Assembly: GCA_934162255.1 (NCBI GenBank)
Contig: CAKPIG010000003.1
Span: 1-64,000, forward strand
Reading direction: 5' to 3'
Source: an uncultured Clostridia bacterium
GTDB lineage: Bacteria; Bacillota; Clostridia; TANB77; CAG-508
Length of the DNA stretch: 64,000 bases
The notes below the pieces were generated by a model. That model had not been told where the DNA came from and made no database searches. It saw nothing but the letters and a program-made list of their open reading frames with translations. The translations under genes and the position numbers were made by a program. Shown here piece after piece: positions 35,527 to 44,351 of the stretch (position 1 is its first letter; the number at the start of each line of letters is the position of its first letter).

Positions 35527-36280
35527 AATGCAAAATATACTACAATTAGAAACAAACAAATATGCAATAAAAATAGATAATTTTGAAGGCCCACTTGATT
35601 TATTATGCCATCTAATAGATAAAAATAAGATGGATATATATGATATAAACATAAGTCAAATAGCAGACCAATATATTGAATATATAAATAATATGGAAAA
35701 AATGAATTTGGATGTAACTAGTGAATTTTTAGTAATGTCTTCAACATTACTTTATTTAAAATCAAAGCACTTATTACCTAAAATTGAAGATGATGAAGAA
35801 GAGATTTCTGAAGAAGAATTGATAAGAAGAATAATTGAATACAAAAAATACAAAGAAATAACAAAAGTACTTAAAGAAAATTTTTTAGAATATTCAAAAA
35901 GATATTTTAAAATGCCAGAAGAAATAGTATTACCAAAACAACAAATTGAAGAAAATTATACAAAAGAAATTATACCAGAAATTTATAATAGTGTTGTACA
36001 AAGAAATAAAGACAAAGTAAATGAAAATGCTTCAAACATAGAAAAAATAGCAATAACTGAAACATATTTTGTAGGAGATAAAGTAAAAGAAATGTATAGA
36101 GCATTAATAAAATACAAAAAATTTACTTTTAACAAATTATTCTCTATTAAAAAAAGAAATAAAAGAGAGATTGTAACAGCATTTACAGGATTACTAGAAA
36201 TGTCTAGAAGAAATAAAGTAATAACAGAACAACAGGAAATATTTGGAGATATTGAAGTTGAAAAGAATAAAACAAAATAA
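35519..36280 (+). CDS. scpA: Segregation and condensation protein ScpA
   Basis: This 253-residue kleisin of the SMC complex has the diagnostic N-terminal FEGPLDLLCHLIDKNKMDIYDI and the FLVMSSTLLYLKSKHLLP helix. The C-terminal winged-helix segment FTGLLEMSRRNKVITEQQEIFGDI follows. Two starts are possible: GTG 35519 has AAAGG at 8 nt, while ATG 35528 (MQNILQL) is 17 nt from it, so GTG is favoured. The usual partner scpB does not follow. Confidence 0.92.
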   Translation: MIKMQNILQLETNKYAIKIDNFEGPLDLLCHLIDKNKMDIYDINISQIADQYIEYINNMEKMNLDVTSEFLVMSSTLLYLKSKHLLPKIEDDEEEISEEELIRRIIEYKKYKEITKVLKENFLEYSKRYFKMPEEIVLPKQQIEENYTKEIIPEIYNSVVQRNKDKVNENASNIEKIAITETYFVGDKVKEMYRALIKYKKFTFNKLFSIKKRNKREIVTAFTGLLEMSRRNKVITEQQEIFGDIEVEKNKTK

Positions 36281-36320
36281 ATAAGGGAAAAATAATATTA
36301 TAGCAAGAGAGGCGATAATA

Positions 36321-36840
36321 TTGTTTTTTCTTTTTTTTATTATATTCATATTAATAGTAGCAATTGCAATACATACAAGTAAAATTGGTATAGAAGTCAA
36401 AAATTTAAAAATTGATACACAAAAAAACATTAAAATTAATGAGGATAGACAAATATATTTAAATATTTATATTTTTTGGAAGTTAAAGATTTTTAAGAAA
36501 AATCTTCGAAAGGCTAAAATTTCAAATTTTAAAATGATTAAAAATAAGAAGCTAAAAATTGACTATAAGCAATTAATAAAAAAGGTAAAATTGCAAATAG
36601 TAAAAATAAACTTATATATTCGGAATTGGAACAGAAGATGCTGCACAGACTGCAATAATATTAGGAAGTATTTCAGCAATAATTGGAACAATAGTAAGAA
36701 AACCAACATATAGATTAGAGCCAATATATGAAAACAAAAATATTCTAAAAATGAATCTTGATGGTATATTTACAATATATTTGATGCAATATATATATAG
36801 TCAAATATTTAATAAGAAGGAGAGTATAGATAATGAGTGA
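36321..36840 (+). pseudogene. DUF2953 protein (YtfI-like), frameshifted
   Basis: A TTG-initiated frame (GAGAGG upstream) encodes a membrane segment and a basic DUF2953-like N-terminal half up to about residue 100. It then runs out of homology and stops at 36713. From about 36622 the next frame encodes GIGTEDAAQTAIILGSISAI and on to DGIFTIYLMQYIYSQIF, the typical second half of DUF2953, ending at a TGA overlapping the ytfJ start. The position next to ytfJ matches Bacillus ytfI-ytfJ. A one-base indel near 36612-36621 therefore breaks the gene, either truly or through a sequencing or assembly error. No long homopolymer is at the spot. Confidence 0.75.
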
Positions 36841-37240
36841 ACACCCAATTGAAAGTCTTATGATGACTGCGATGAGCAGTATTCAAAATATGGTTGATGT
36901 AAATACTATAATTGGAGAACCAATAGAAACAAATGGAGGTATTACAATAATTCCGATTTCTAAAGTGTCATTTGGATTTGCAGCAGGAGGTAGTGAATTT
37001 TCAAATGAAACAATAAAAGAATACACAAGAAAAGAAAAAGATGAAGATATTGAATACAGACTTCCATTTGGAGGAGGAGCAGGTGCTGGTGTTTCAATAA
37101 ATCCTGTAGCATTTTTAGTTGTGCAAGGTGAGAGTGTTAAACTAATGCCTGTTGAACATGTATCTTGTGTAGATAAGCTTTTAGATTATATACCAGATTT
37201 AATACAAAAAATAAATGATATAACCAAAAATGAAGAATAA
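36833..37240 (+). CDS. ytfJ: GerW-family sporulation protein YtfJ
   Basis: This 135-residue protein has HPIESLMMTAMSSIQNMVDV, IIGEPIETNGGITIIPISKVSFGF and FGGGAGAGVSINPVAFLVV. These are the signature blocks of YtfJ/GerW, a forespore protein needed for normal spore properties. It overlaps the end of the frameshifted DUF2953 gene by 8 bp (ATGAGTGA), suggesting translational coupling. AAGGAG lies 8-9 nt before the ATG. Confidence 0.92.
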   Translation: MSEHPIESLMMTAMSSIQNMVDVNTIIGEPIETNGGITIIPISKVSFGFAAGGSEFSNETIKEYTRKEKDEDIEYRLPFGGGAGAGVSINPVAFLVVQGESVKLMPVEHVSCVDKLLDYIPDLIQKINDITKNEE

Positions 37241-37243
37241 AAG

Positions 37244-37272
37244 TTGCAATTAACCAAAAAAAATGCTATTAT
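37244..37272 (+). promoter_or_regulatory. Promoter of the GT39-like gene
   Basis: TTGCAA, a 17-bp spacer and TATTAT lie 32 bp before the start. Confidence 0.5.
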
Positions 37273-37303
37273 ATTAAAGAAAAAATAAAAAAGGGAGCAA
37301 AAA

Positions 37304-38785
37304 ATGAAGAAGTTAAATTTAAAACAATGCCATATAATAGTAATTATATTAGGAATAATATTCATAATGTTACCTGTATTTAATGGAAATGTATGGTTTG
37401 ATGAAAGCTATTCAGTAGCAATGGCAAGACAAAATTTGGGAGACATATGGAATATAGGAGGGCATGATGTACATCCTGTATTATATTACTGGTTCTTAAG
37501 AGTAGTATACTTAATTACAGGAGGACCTATAATAGCATATAAAATATTTTCAGCAATACCAATTGCAATAATGATAATATTAGGATTTACACATATAAGG
37601 AAAGACTTTGGAGAAAAAGCAGGAATTATATTTTCATTCTTATGTGCAATATTACCAGAAATGGCATATTATGCACAAGAAGTCAGAATGTATTCATGGG
37701 CAATATTATCAGTAACAATATTAGCAATATATGCTTGGAGGCTATTAAAAAAGGATAGTGTAAAAGATTGGATAATATTTGGAATATCAAGTTTAATAAG
37801 TATATATTTGCACTATTATGGCTTGATGGCTGCAGGGCTAATTAATGTAGCATTATTAGTATATCTAATTATAAAAAAGAGAAAAAAAGGATTAATATAT
37901 ATTATATCTTTTGGAATTATTCAAGCAATAGCATACATTCCATGGATGATGGCATTATTATCACAAATGGGACATGTTTCAAATGGATTTTGGATTGGAT
38001 TTACATGGCCAAAAACTTTAATGGAATTACTAGGTTGCCAATTAGCAGGATATATAAGAACTACAGAAGTACCAGAATTAATAGCGCCAACAATATTTGC
38101 AGTAGAATTATATGCATATACTTTTTATAAAGCATATAAATTATATAAAGAAAAACAAGACTTAAAACCATTTTATTTTTCTGCTGGAATGTATCTTGCA
38201 GTAATATTAGCAGCAATTATAATTACAAAAATAATGAAACAATCAATATTATATTATAGATATTTATTTGTTATAACAGGATTATATATATTTGCTATAA
38301 CATACATACTTAGTAAAGAAAAAAACAAAATTGCAATATTTACAATTTTAGCAGTAATAGCAGGATTAGGATTATATAATAATATTGGATTAATAAAAGA
38401 CAATTATGATAGTTCAAATAATAAACCATTGCAATATATGGCAGAAAACATAAAAAAAGAAGATATTGTAGTATACACTGATTGTGGTGTTGGTTCAGTT
38501 GCAGCAGTTCACAATATAGAACCACAAGTATATTTTTTAAATGAAGATAATTGGGGGGTACAAGAAGCATATAAATGCTTTGGACCAAACTACGAAACTG
38601 TAATAAATAGAGAATTTCTTGAAAATGCACCTGATAGAATATGGGTGATAGATAATAAAGATGGAAGTGCTTCAAAAGATTTATTTGGAGATGAAACAAA
38701 ATATAAAAAAGTTTCAGAAGAGATTTTTGAAACAAAATATCATAATTATGCTTGGAAAATAACATTGATAGAAAAAATAAAATAA
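37304..38785 (+). CDS. GT39-like membrane glycosyltransferase
   Basis: This 493-residue polytopic protein has about eleven membrane segments and a C-terminal soluble part of ~110 residues. The first external loop has FDESYSVAMA followed by HDVHPVLYYWFL, the Asp-Glu catalytic motif and following His/Pro motif of polyprenol-phosphate-sugar-dependent glycosyltransferases (PMT/ArnT/GT39-like). It probably moves a sugar from an undecaprenyl-phosphate carrier to a cell-surface acceptor outside the membrane. GGGAG lies 8 nt before the ATG. It stands alone, so acceptor and sugar cannot be inferred. Confidence 0.85.
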   Translation: MKKLNLKQCHIIVIILGIIFIMLPVFNGNVWFDESYSVAMARQNLGDIWNIGGHDVHPVLYYWFLRVVYLITGGPIIAYKIFSAIPIAIMIILGFTHIRKDFGEKAGIIFSFLCAILPEMAYYAQEVRMYSWAILSVTILAIYAWRLLKKDSVKDWIIFGISSLISIYLHYYGLMAAGLINVALLVYLIIKKRKKGLIYIISFGIIQAIAYIPWMMALLSQMGHVSNGFWIGFTWPKTLMELLGCQLAGYIRTTEVPELIAPTIFAVELYAYTFYKAYKLYKEKQDLKPFYFSAGMYLAVILAAIIITKIMKQSILYYRYLFVITGLYIFAITYILSKEKNKIAIFTILAVIAGLGLYNNIGLIKDNYDSSNNKPLQYMAENIKKEDIVVYTDCGVGSVAAVHNIEPQVYFLNEDNWGVQEAYKCFGPNYETVINREFLENAPDRIWVIDNKDGSASKDLFGDETKYKKVSEEIFETKYHNYAWKITLIEKIK

Positions 38786-38790
38786 AAAAG

Positions 38791-38817
38791 TGGCTTTTTA
38801 ATTAAAGCCATTTTTTT
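38791..38817. terminator. Convergent terminator of the GT39-like gene and rpmE
   Basis: A 7-bp stem (38791-38797 with 38804-38810) is flanked by A6 and T7. The rpmE stop lies at its right edge. Confidence 0.75.
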
Positions 38818-39016
38818 ATTCAAGTCCATATTTCTTTTTGAATCTGTCTGCTCTACCACCTTTAGTATCAAGTCTTAAGTTACCTGTCCAGTATGGGTGA
38901 CATTTTGAACAAACGTCTACTTTTAAATCTTTTTTTGTTGATCCAACTTCTAAAACATTACCACAAGCACAAGTAATAGTTGTTTGGTTATATTGTGGAT
39001 GTATTCCTTCTTTCAT
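38816..39016 (-). CDS. rpmE: Ribosomal protein bL31 (zinc-binding form)
   Basis: This 66-residue protein begins MKEGIHPQYNQTTITCACGN and continues with CSKCHPYWTGN, and RFKKKYG at the end. The CxC and CxxC pairs mark the zinc-containing C+ form. The ATG at 39016 is chosen over a TTG at 39022 because GAGGTG lies 8 nt upstream and the family begins MK.GIHP. It is convergent with the glycosyltransferase gene. Confidence 0.96.
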   Translation of the reverse strand: MKEGIHPQYNQTTITCACGNVLEVGSTKKDLKVDVCSKCHPYWTGNLRLDTKGGRADRFKKKYGLE

Positions 39017-39091
39017 GTGCAATTCACCTCTTTCTTAAAACAGTAATTTTTGCCATATATTATATTACCATATATTTTTGCCTTTTTCAAG

Positions 39092-39268
39092 TTATTTGTC
39101 TAAATTTTTCTTATCTGTTGATTGTTCTTGTTGTTGATTAACATATGTAGCAGAAGATTCTAATTCGCTTTTTAATGATGTTTTATGAACAAGTTTTGAC
39201 ATAACATTAAAAACACAAGCTATTATTAAAATTAATAATCCAATTTTTTTCCAATATTTTGCTAACAT
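39092..39268 (-). CDS. Small single-pass membrane protein
   Basis: This 58-residue protein begins MLAKYWKKIGLLILIIACVF, with one membrane helix followed by a polar tail rich in Ser, Gln and Lys. The ATG at 39268 has AAGGAG 7 nt upstream. A longer frame starting further upstream would add 38 unlikely residues. The family is not recognised. Confidence 0.55.
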   Translation of the reverse strand: MLAKYWKKIGLLILIIACVFNVMSKLVHKTSLKSELESSATYVNQQQEQSTDKKNLDK

Positions 39269-39387
39269 ATTAAACTCCTTTAAAAAATTTATACATAAAT
39301 AATTATACTTATTTTTTATGATTTTGTCAATATTATTTAAGATTTTCGGGTAAAATAATATTAAAAAATATAGGGAGAGCATGAAAA

Positions 39388-40050
39388 ATGAAAAAAATTA
39401 TTTTAATTTCAATTATTTTTGCAATAGTTTTAGGAGTCATTATCTATAGTAATAATTCACCACAAAAGAATACAGAAAGTGATTATCAAGCACAAAGAAG
39501 TAGTGTAAATACAAATACTACAAATACAAATGCAACAAACAATAATGAAATAAATATTAATATAGATAAGCCTCAAAATACACAAACACAAGAAAAAGAA
39601 ATAGCAAGTTTTTCAACAAAAATATATAACAAAGAAAAAGCAAGACAAAATAATATTTCAATAACTTGCAATACATTAACAAATACGGTAATACAAAGCG
39701 GAGAAACTTTTTCTTTTTGTGATGTAGTAGGAAAAGCAACAGAAGAAAAAGGTTATCAAAAAGCAGATATATTTATAGATGGAGAAAAAAAGCAAGGTCT
39801 TGGGGGAGGAAATTGCCAAGTAAGTACTACATTGTATAATGCAATATTAAAAATCCCAGAGTTGGAAGTAGTTGAAAGACATGAACATAGTAGTTATGTA
39901 CCATATATAAAAGATGGAAAAGATGCAGCAGTTGCATATGGAAGTTATGATTTTAAATTTAAGAATAATACTGATTCGCCCATAAAAATATTATTCGAAT
40001 GTGATAAAAATAATGTTACTGCTAAAATAATTCAATTAATAAACAGCTAG
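39388..40050 (+). CDS. VanW-domain secreted protein
   Basis: This 220-residue protein has an N-terminal signal/anchor (MKKIILISIIFAIVLGVII), an Asn/Thr-rich linker (about 30-70) and a VanW domain. The domain carries IQSGETFSFCDVVGKATEEKGY, GGGNCQVSTTLYNA and HEHSSYVPYIKDGKDAAV. VanW proteins are extracytoplasmic and are associated with cell wall/vancomycin clusters, but their activity is unknown. The convergent neighbour is a wall carboxypeptidase, fitting an envelope role. The ATG lies about 9 nt after GGGAG. Confidence 0.85.
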   Translation: MKKIILISIIFAIVLGVIIYSNNSPQKNTESDYQAQRSSVNTNTTNTNATNNNEININIDKPQNTQTQEKEIASFSTKIYNKEKARQNNISITCNTLTNTVIQSGETFSFCDVVGKATEEKGYQKADIFIDGEKKQGLGGGNCQVSTTLYNAILKIPELEVVERHEHSSYVPYIKDGKDAAVAYGSYDFKFKNNTDSPIKILFECDKNNVTAKIIQLINS

Positions 40051-40070
40051 CTATAAGCCAGCTGTTTTAA
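40038..40070. terminator. Convergent hairpin between the VanW gene and the carboxypeptidase
   Basis: AACAGCT and AGCTGTT arms form a hairpin spanning the stop of the VanW gene and the end of the convergent gene. Confidence 0.6.
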
Positions 40071-41275
40071 AGTCTCAGTAAAGAGAACCATTTTGTTAGT
40101 AAATGTTTTGACATACTAAATAAGTCAATTTTATTAATGGATTTTTCAGCAACTAAATTTACAGTATATACATTTGATTCACCTATTGAATAAGTTATAC
40201 TTCCTATGACTTGATTTTGAGTTATTGGAGCATCAATAGAATCTGGTAAATTAATACTATAACTAATGCTTGCTTCTTCACCTTTTTTTACAAGAAATGA
40301 AGGAGAAGTCTCATATATAATATTGATGGAATCTTCAACTCCTTTATGAACAGGAATTGTTTTAAAAACATCTCCTTTTACTGCATAAGAACTATATGAA
40401 AATGTACTGAATCCATAATCTAAAAGACTAGTTGCATTTTTAAATCTAAGAGCAGAAGACGGAGCCTTCATAATAACTGCAATTAATGACAAACCATCAC
40501 GAGTTGCTGAAGCAGATAGATTGTATAGAGCAAGAGAAGTAGAACCTGTTTTTAAACCAGTACATCCTGAATAATTTCTAACAAGCTTATTTGTATTAGA
40601 AAGAGCAGATTTTCCATCTCTTAAAGAATCTGTCCAAATAGTTGTATAATTCGTAATAGTAGGATGATTAACTAAAAGCTCTCTTGACATTAATGCAATA
40701 TCATATGAAGAAGTCAAATGTTCATCTTCATCAAGACCATGACAATTAACAAAATGGGTATCATTCATTCCAAGTTCTTTTGCTTTATCATTCATCATCT
40801 GAACAAAATTTTCCTCAGTTCCGGCTAAATATTCTGCCATAGCAACAACACAATCATTTGCAGAAACAACACAAATAGCTTTTAACATATCATTAACACT
40901 TAAAGTTTCTGTTTGATCTAGCCAAATCTGAGAACCACCCATTTTTGCAGCATTATCACTACAAGGAATTTGAGTGTCAAGATATATTTTTCCACTATCT
41001 AATGCTTCCATAATAAGGAGTAAACTCATTATTTTTGTAACACTTGCGGGGTGTAATCTTTCATGTATATTATACCCATATAATATTTGACCACTATTTT
41101 GCTCTATCAAAATTGCTGAACCTGCTTCTAAATTAAGAAAATTATCTAGTGTTGAAGAAGCTTCTACCAAATCATTTGATACAGTCCAAGTATAAGATTG
41201 GGAAGATGCGCTACATGGTATCAAGATAGAGCAAAATAATATTAATAACATAATAAAACAAAAAAATTTTTGCAT
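40067..41275 (-). CDS. dacF: D-alanyl-D-alanine carboxypeptidase (DacF-like)
   Basis: This 402-residue penicillin-binding protein of peptidase family S11 has a signal peptide to about residue 24. The three active-site motifs are intact: SVTK (Ser78 to Lys81), SAN (138-140) and KTG (242-244). A C-terminal beta domain and an amphipathic end like those of membrane-bound DacA/DacF follow. It trims the terminal D-Ala of peptidoglycan stem peptides. Bacillus DacF acts in spore cortex, but vegetative DacA is similar, so the exact paralogue is uncertain. GGAGG lies 7 nt before the ATG. Confidence 0.9.
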   Translation of the reverse strand: MQKFFCFIMLLILFCSILIPCSASSQSYTWTVSNDLVEASSTLDNFLNLEAGSAILIEQNSGQILYGYNIHERLHPASVTKIMSLLLIMEALDSGKIYLDTQIPCSDNAAKMGGSQIWLDQTETLSVNDMLKAICVVSANDCVVAMAEYLAGTEENFVQMMNDKAKELGMNDTHFVNCHGLDEDEHLTSSYDIALMSRELLVNHPTITNYTTIWTDSLRDGKSALSNTNKLVRNYSGCTGLKTGSTSLALYNLSASATRDGLSLIAVIMKAPSSALRFKNATSLLDYGFSTFSYSSYAVKGDVFKTIPVHKGVEDSINIIYETSPSFLVKKGEEASISYSINLPDSIDAPITQNQVIGSITYSIGESNVYTVNLVAEKSINKIDLFSMSKHLLTKWFSLLRL

Positions 41276-41327
41276 ATAATTCCTCCAACTTTTCTATAAT
41301 TATATGCAAAAAATAAGTAAATATGAA

Positions 41328-41957
41328 CTAATAAAGTAAAGTAATAAAATTTCCATCTTTTTTTATAAAACCTTCATCTATTAATAACTTCAATTCTCTC
41401 ATCATGGCACTTCTATCAACACTTAAAAAATCAGCAAAGTCAGTGTAAGAAAAAGGTAATGTAAAAGATTTTCTTAAATTGCTTCTAGATAGCATATCAA
41501 AATAAGAAAGAATTTTACTTCTAATGCTTCTTTTTGTTAGTAATTCAATTCTTAAATTTAATTGAATTATTTGCTCTAAAAATAGTTCACTTAAATTATT
41601 AATCAATTCTTTATGAAAATCACAATTCTTCCTACACTTTGTAAAAAGAGTATCATATGTAAAAAACAAAATCTCAGCCTTTTTTTTGGCTTCTACAAAA
41701 AGCTCATTATTAGTATTTGCAGGATAAAATATTTCACCAAAAACATCATTTTCAACAAAATGACCAATTATAGTTTTATTACCATTAAAATCATATCTAA
41801 GTAAATCAACTTCACCTGAAAGGACAATACAAATTTGATTTCTTTTTTCTATATATGTAGTTACAGTTTCTCCTTTAGTAAATTTTTTTATTTGAATACG
41901 TTCACAATTATTTTTAAAATTTTCTATAAAATTTTTTTTGTTGAAATAAGTATCCAT
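41328..41957 (-). CDS. Crp/Fnr family transcription regulator
   Basis: This 209-residue protein has an N-terminal cyclic-nucleotide-binding-like beta barrel (EKRNQICIVLSGEVDLLRYD, FVENDVFGEIFYP) and a C-terminal winged helix (FSYTDFADFLSVDRSAMMRELKLL). Cys-x3-Cys near residue 125 (TKCRKNC) could be redox- or cluster-related but does not match classical Fnr. The ATG at 41957 has GGAGG 7 nt upstream; an upstream frame extension is not credible. It is divergent from nrdD, with a palindrome in between, so it may control nrdD and itself. Confidence 0.85.
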   Translation of the reverse strand: MDTYFNKKNFIENFKNNCERIQIKKFTKGETVTTYIEKRNQICIVLSGEVDLLRYDFNGNKTIIGHFVENDVFGEIFYPANTNNELFVEAKKKAEILFFTYDTLFTKCRKNCDFHKELINNLSELFLEQIIQLNLRIELLTKRSIRSKILSYFDMLSRSNLRKSFTLPFSYTDFADFLSVDRSAMMRELKLLIDEGFIKKDGNFITLLY

Positions 41958-42054
41958 AAAATAACCTCCAAAATCATCAAAAGTTTGACTTTCTAAAACT
42001 CTAAAATTCGACATAATAATTCTACTAAAAATTATGAAAATAATACCACAAAAA

Positions 42055-42085
42055 TGTTGCTTTTGCAACAGAAATTTGCAAATTT
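42055..42085. promoter_or_regulatory. Two palindromes between the Crp/Fnr gene and nrdD
   Basis: TGTTGC-N4-GCAACA (42055-42070), a 16-bp dyad with Crp/Fnr-like geometry, is followed by a perfect 14-bp palindrome AAATTTGCAAATTT (42072-42085). They sit over the position where the -35 of nrdD would lie, with its -10 TATAAT at 42091-42096. The divergent Crp/Fnr protein is the obvious candidate ligand (inference). Confidence 0.55.
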
Positions 42086-42147
42086 AGATATATAATGAAG
42101 CCATACAAATAAAAAATGTTTGTACAGATGAAAGGAACGGGGTAAGA

Positions 42148-44274
42148 ATGAAGGTAATAAAAAGAGACGGAAGAACAATTGAATTCGATAGAGCAAAAAT
42201 CGAAATTGCAATTGAAAAAGCTAATAAAGAAGTTAGAGCAAAAGAAAGAGCAACAAAGGAAGAAATAGAAGAAATAATTGATTATATAGTAGAATTAGGT
42301 AAAAAAAGAATTTTAGTTGAAGATATTCAAGATATTATAGAAGAAAAGCTTATGGAATTTGATAAATATGAGCTTGCTAAAAAATACATAGTTTATAGAT
42401 ATACAAGAGCTTTAGTTAGAAAATCAAATACAACAGATGAATCAATATTAGGACTAATAAGAAACGAAAACAAAGAATTAGCAGAAGAAAATTCAAACAA
42501 AAATACAATGTTAGCATCAACACAAAGAGATTATATAGCAGGAGAAGTATCAAGAGACTTAACAAAAAGAATATTATTGCCAGAAAAAATATCAAAAGCA
42601 CATGAAGAAGGAATCCTTCATTTTCATGATGCAGATTATTTTGTACAACCAATATTTAATTGCTGTTTAATAAACATAGGAGATATGTTAGATAATGGAA
42701 CAGCAATGAATGGAAAAACTATAGAAAGCCCAAAAAGTTTCCAAGTAGCATGTACAGTTACAACACAAATAATTGCAGCAGTAGCAAGCAATCAATATGG
42801 TGGACAATCAGTAGACTTAAAACATTTAGGAAAATATTTAAGAAGAAGTTATAACAAATTCAAAAAGAAGTTAACCGAAAAATATGGAGGTAAACTATCT
42901 AAAAATCTTATAGAAGAAATGGTTAATGATAGGGTAAAAGAAGAACTTACAGCAGGTGTTCAAACAATTCAATATCAAATCAATACATTAATGACAACAA
43001 ATGGACAATCACCATTTGTAACACTGTTTCTACATCTTGAGGAAGATGATGAATACATAAAAGAAAATGCAATGATAATAGAAGAAATATTAAAACAAAG
43101 AATTCAAGGCATAAAAAATGAAGTAGGAGTTTATGTAACACCAGCATTTCCAAAACTTGTATATGTATTAGATGAACACAATTGTCTAAAAGGTGGCAAA
43201 TATGATTACTTAACAAAATTAGCTGTAAAATGTTCAGCAAAAAGAATGTATCCAGATTATATATCAGCAAAGAAAATGAAAGAAAACTATGAAGGAAACG
43301 TATTTAGTCCAATGGGATGTAGAAGCTTCTTAATTCCATGGAAAGACGAAAATGGTAATTATAAATTTGAAGGAAGATTTAATCAAGGAGTAGTAAGCAT
43401 AAATCTACCACAAATAGGAATATTATCACATGGGGATGAAGAAAAATTCTGGAAATTATTAGATGAAAGATTAGAACTATGCAAAGAAGCATTAATGTGT
43501 AGACATTATGCGTTATTAGGAACATCATCAGATATATCACCAATACATTGGCAAAATGGAGCGATAGCTCGTTTGAAAAAAGGTGAAAAAATAGATAAAT
43601 TCTTAAAAGACGGATACTCTACACTATCATTAGGATATATAGGAATATATGAAGCAACAAAATTAATAAAAGGAGTATCACACACAACTCCTGAAGGACA
43701 TGAGTTTGCAATAAAAATAATGAAATATTTAAAAGATAGAACAACAAAATGGAGAAATGAAACAGGATTAGGATTTTCTCTATATGGAACACCAGCAGAA
43801 AGTTTATGTTATAGATTTGCACGTATAGATAAAGAAAAATTTGGAGACATAGAAGATGTTACAGATAAAGGATATTACACAAATTCATATCATGTAGATG
43901 TAAGGGAAAAAATAAATGCATTTGATAAACTAAAATTTGAAAGCGAATTCCAACCTTTATCTGCAGGAGGAGCAATCTCATATGTAGAAGTTCCAAATAT
44001 GAAAAATAATTTAACAGCATTAGAAGAAGTTGTTAAATTTATATATGACAATATTCAATATGCAGAATTTAATACAAAATCAGATTACTGCCAATGCTGT
44101 GGTTTTGATGGAGAAATGATAATAAATGATAATAATGAATGGGAATGCCCACAATGTGGAAATAAAGATAAATCAAAATTAAATGTAGTTAGACGTACAT
44201 GTGGCTACTTAGGCGAGAATTTCTGGAATGTAGGAAAAACAAAAGAAATAAAATCAAGAGTTATGCATTTATAA
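42148..44274 (+). CDS. nrdD: Anaerobic ribonucleoside-triphosphate reductase (class III)
   Basis: This 708-residue glycyl-radical enzyme reduces NTPs to dNTPs under anaerobiosis. It has an N-terminal ATP-cone (VIKRDGRTIEFDRAKIEIAI), TLFLHLEED, GCRSFLIPWKDENGN, a C-terminal zinc site (CQCCGFDG and CPQCGN), and the radical site RRTCGYLG with Gly near residue 686, 22 residues from the end. Family length is normal. The activating enzyme nrdG, usually adjacent, is absent from the next genes. GGAACGGGG lies upstream of the ATG. Confidence 0.97.
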   Translation: MKVIKRDGRTIEFDRAKIEIAIEKANKEVRAKERATKEEIEEIIDYIVELGKKRILVEDIQDIIEEKLMEFDKYELAKKYIVYRYTRALVRKSNTTDESILGLIRNENKELAEENSNKNTMLASTQRDYIAGEVSRDLTKRILLPEKISKAHEEGILHFHDADYFVQPIFNCCLINIGDMLDNGTAMNGKTIESPKSFQVACTVTTQIIAAVASNQYGGQSVDLKHLGKYLRRSYNKFKKKLTEKYGGKLSKNLIEEMVNDRVKEELTAGVQTIQYQINTLMTTNGQSPFVTLFLHLEEDDEYIKENAMIIEEILKQRIQGIKNEVGVYVTPAFPKLVYVLDEHNCLKGGKYDYLTKLAVKCSAKRMYPDYISAKKMKENYEGNVFSPMGCRSFLIPWKDENGNYKFEGRFNQGVVSINLPQIGILSHGDEEKFWKLLDERLELCKEALMCRHYALLGTSSDISPIHWQNGAIARLKKGEKIDKFLKDGYSTLSLGYIGIYEATKLIKGVSHTTPEGHEFAIKIMKYLKDRTTKWRNETGLGFSLYGTPAESLCYRFARIDKEKFGDIEDVTDKGYYTNSYHVDVREKINAFDKLKFESEFQPLSAGGAISYVEVPNMKNNLTALEEVVKFIYDNIQYAEFNTKSDYCQCCGFDGEMIINDNNEWECPQCGNKDKSKLNVVRRTCGYLGENFWNVGKTKEIKSRVMHL

Positions 44275-44291
44275 AAAATATAATAAAAACA

Positions 44292-44319
44292 TTGAAAACT
44301 GTTTATAATATGATAAAAT
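44292..44319 (+). promoter_or_regulatory. Promoter of the DAP-dehydrogenase-like gene
   Basis: TTGAAA, a 16-bp spacer and TAAAAT end 33 bp before the ATG. Confidence 0.55.
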
Positions 44320-44351
44320 AAAAACATATTAAATTAAAAGGAGGTCTTTCT

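Noticed and set aside
36600..36640. Programmed ribosomal frameshift in the DUF2953 gene
   Set aside because: No slippery heptamer, stimulatory structure or known precedent in this family; a mutation or sequence error is simpler.
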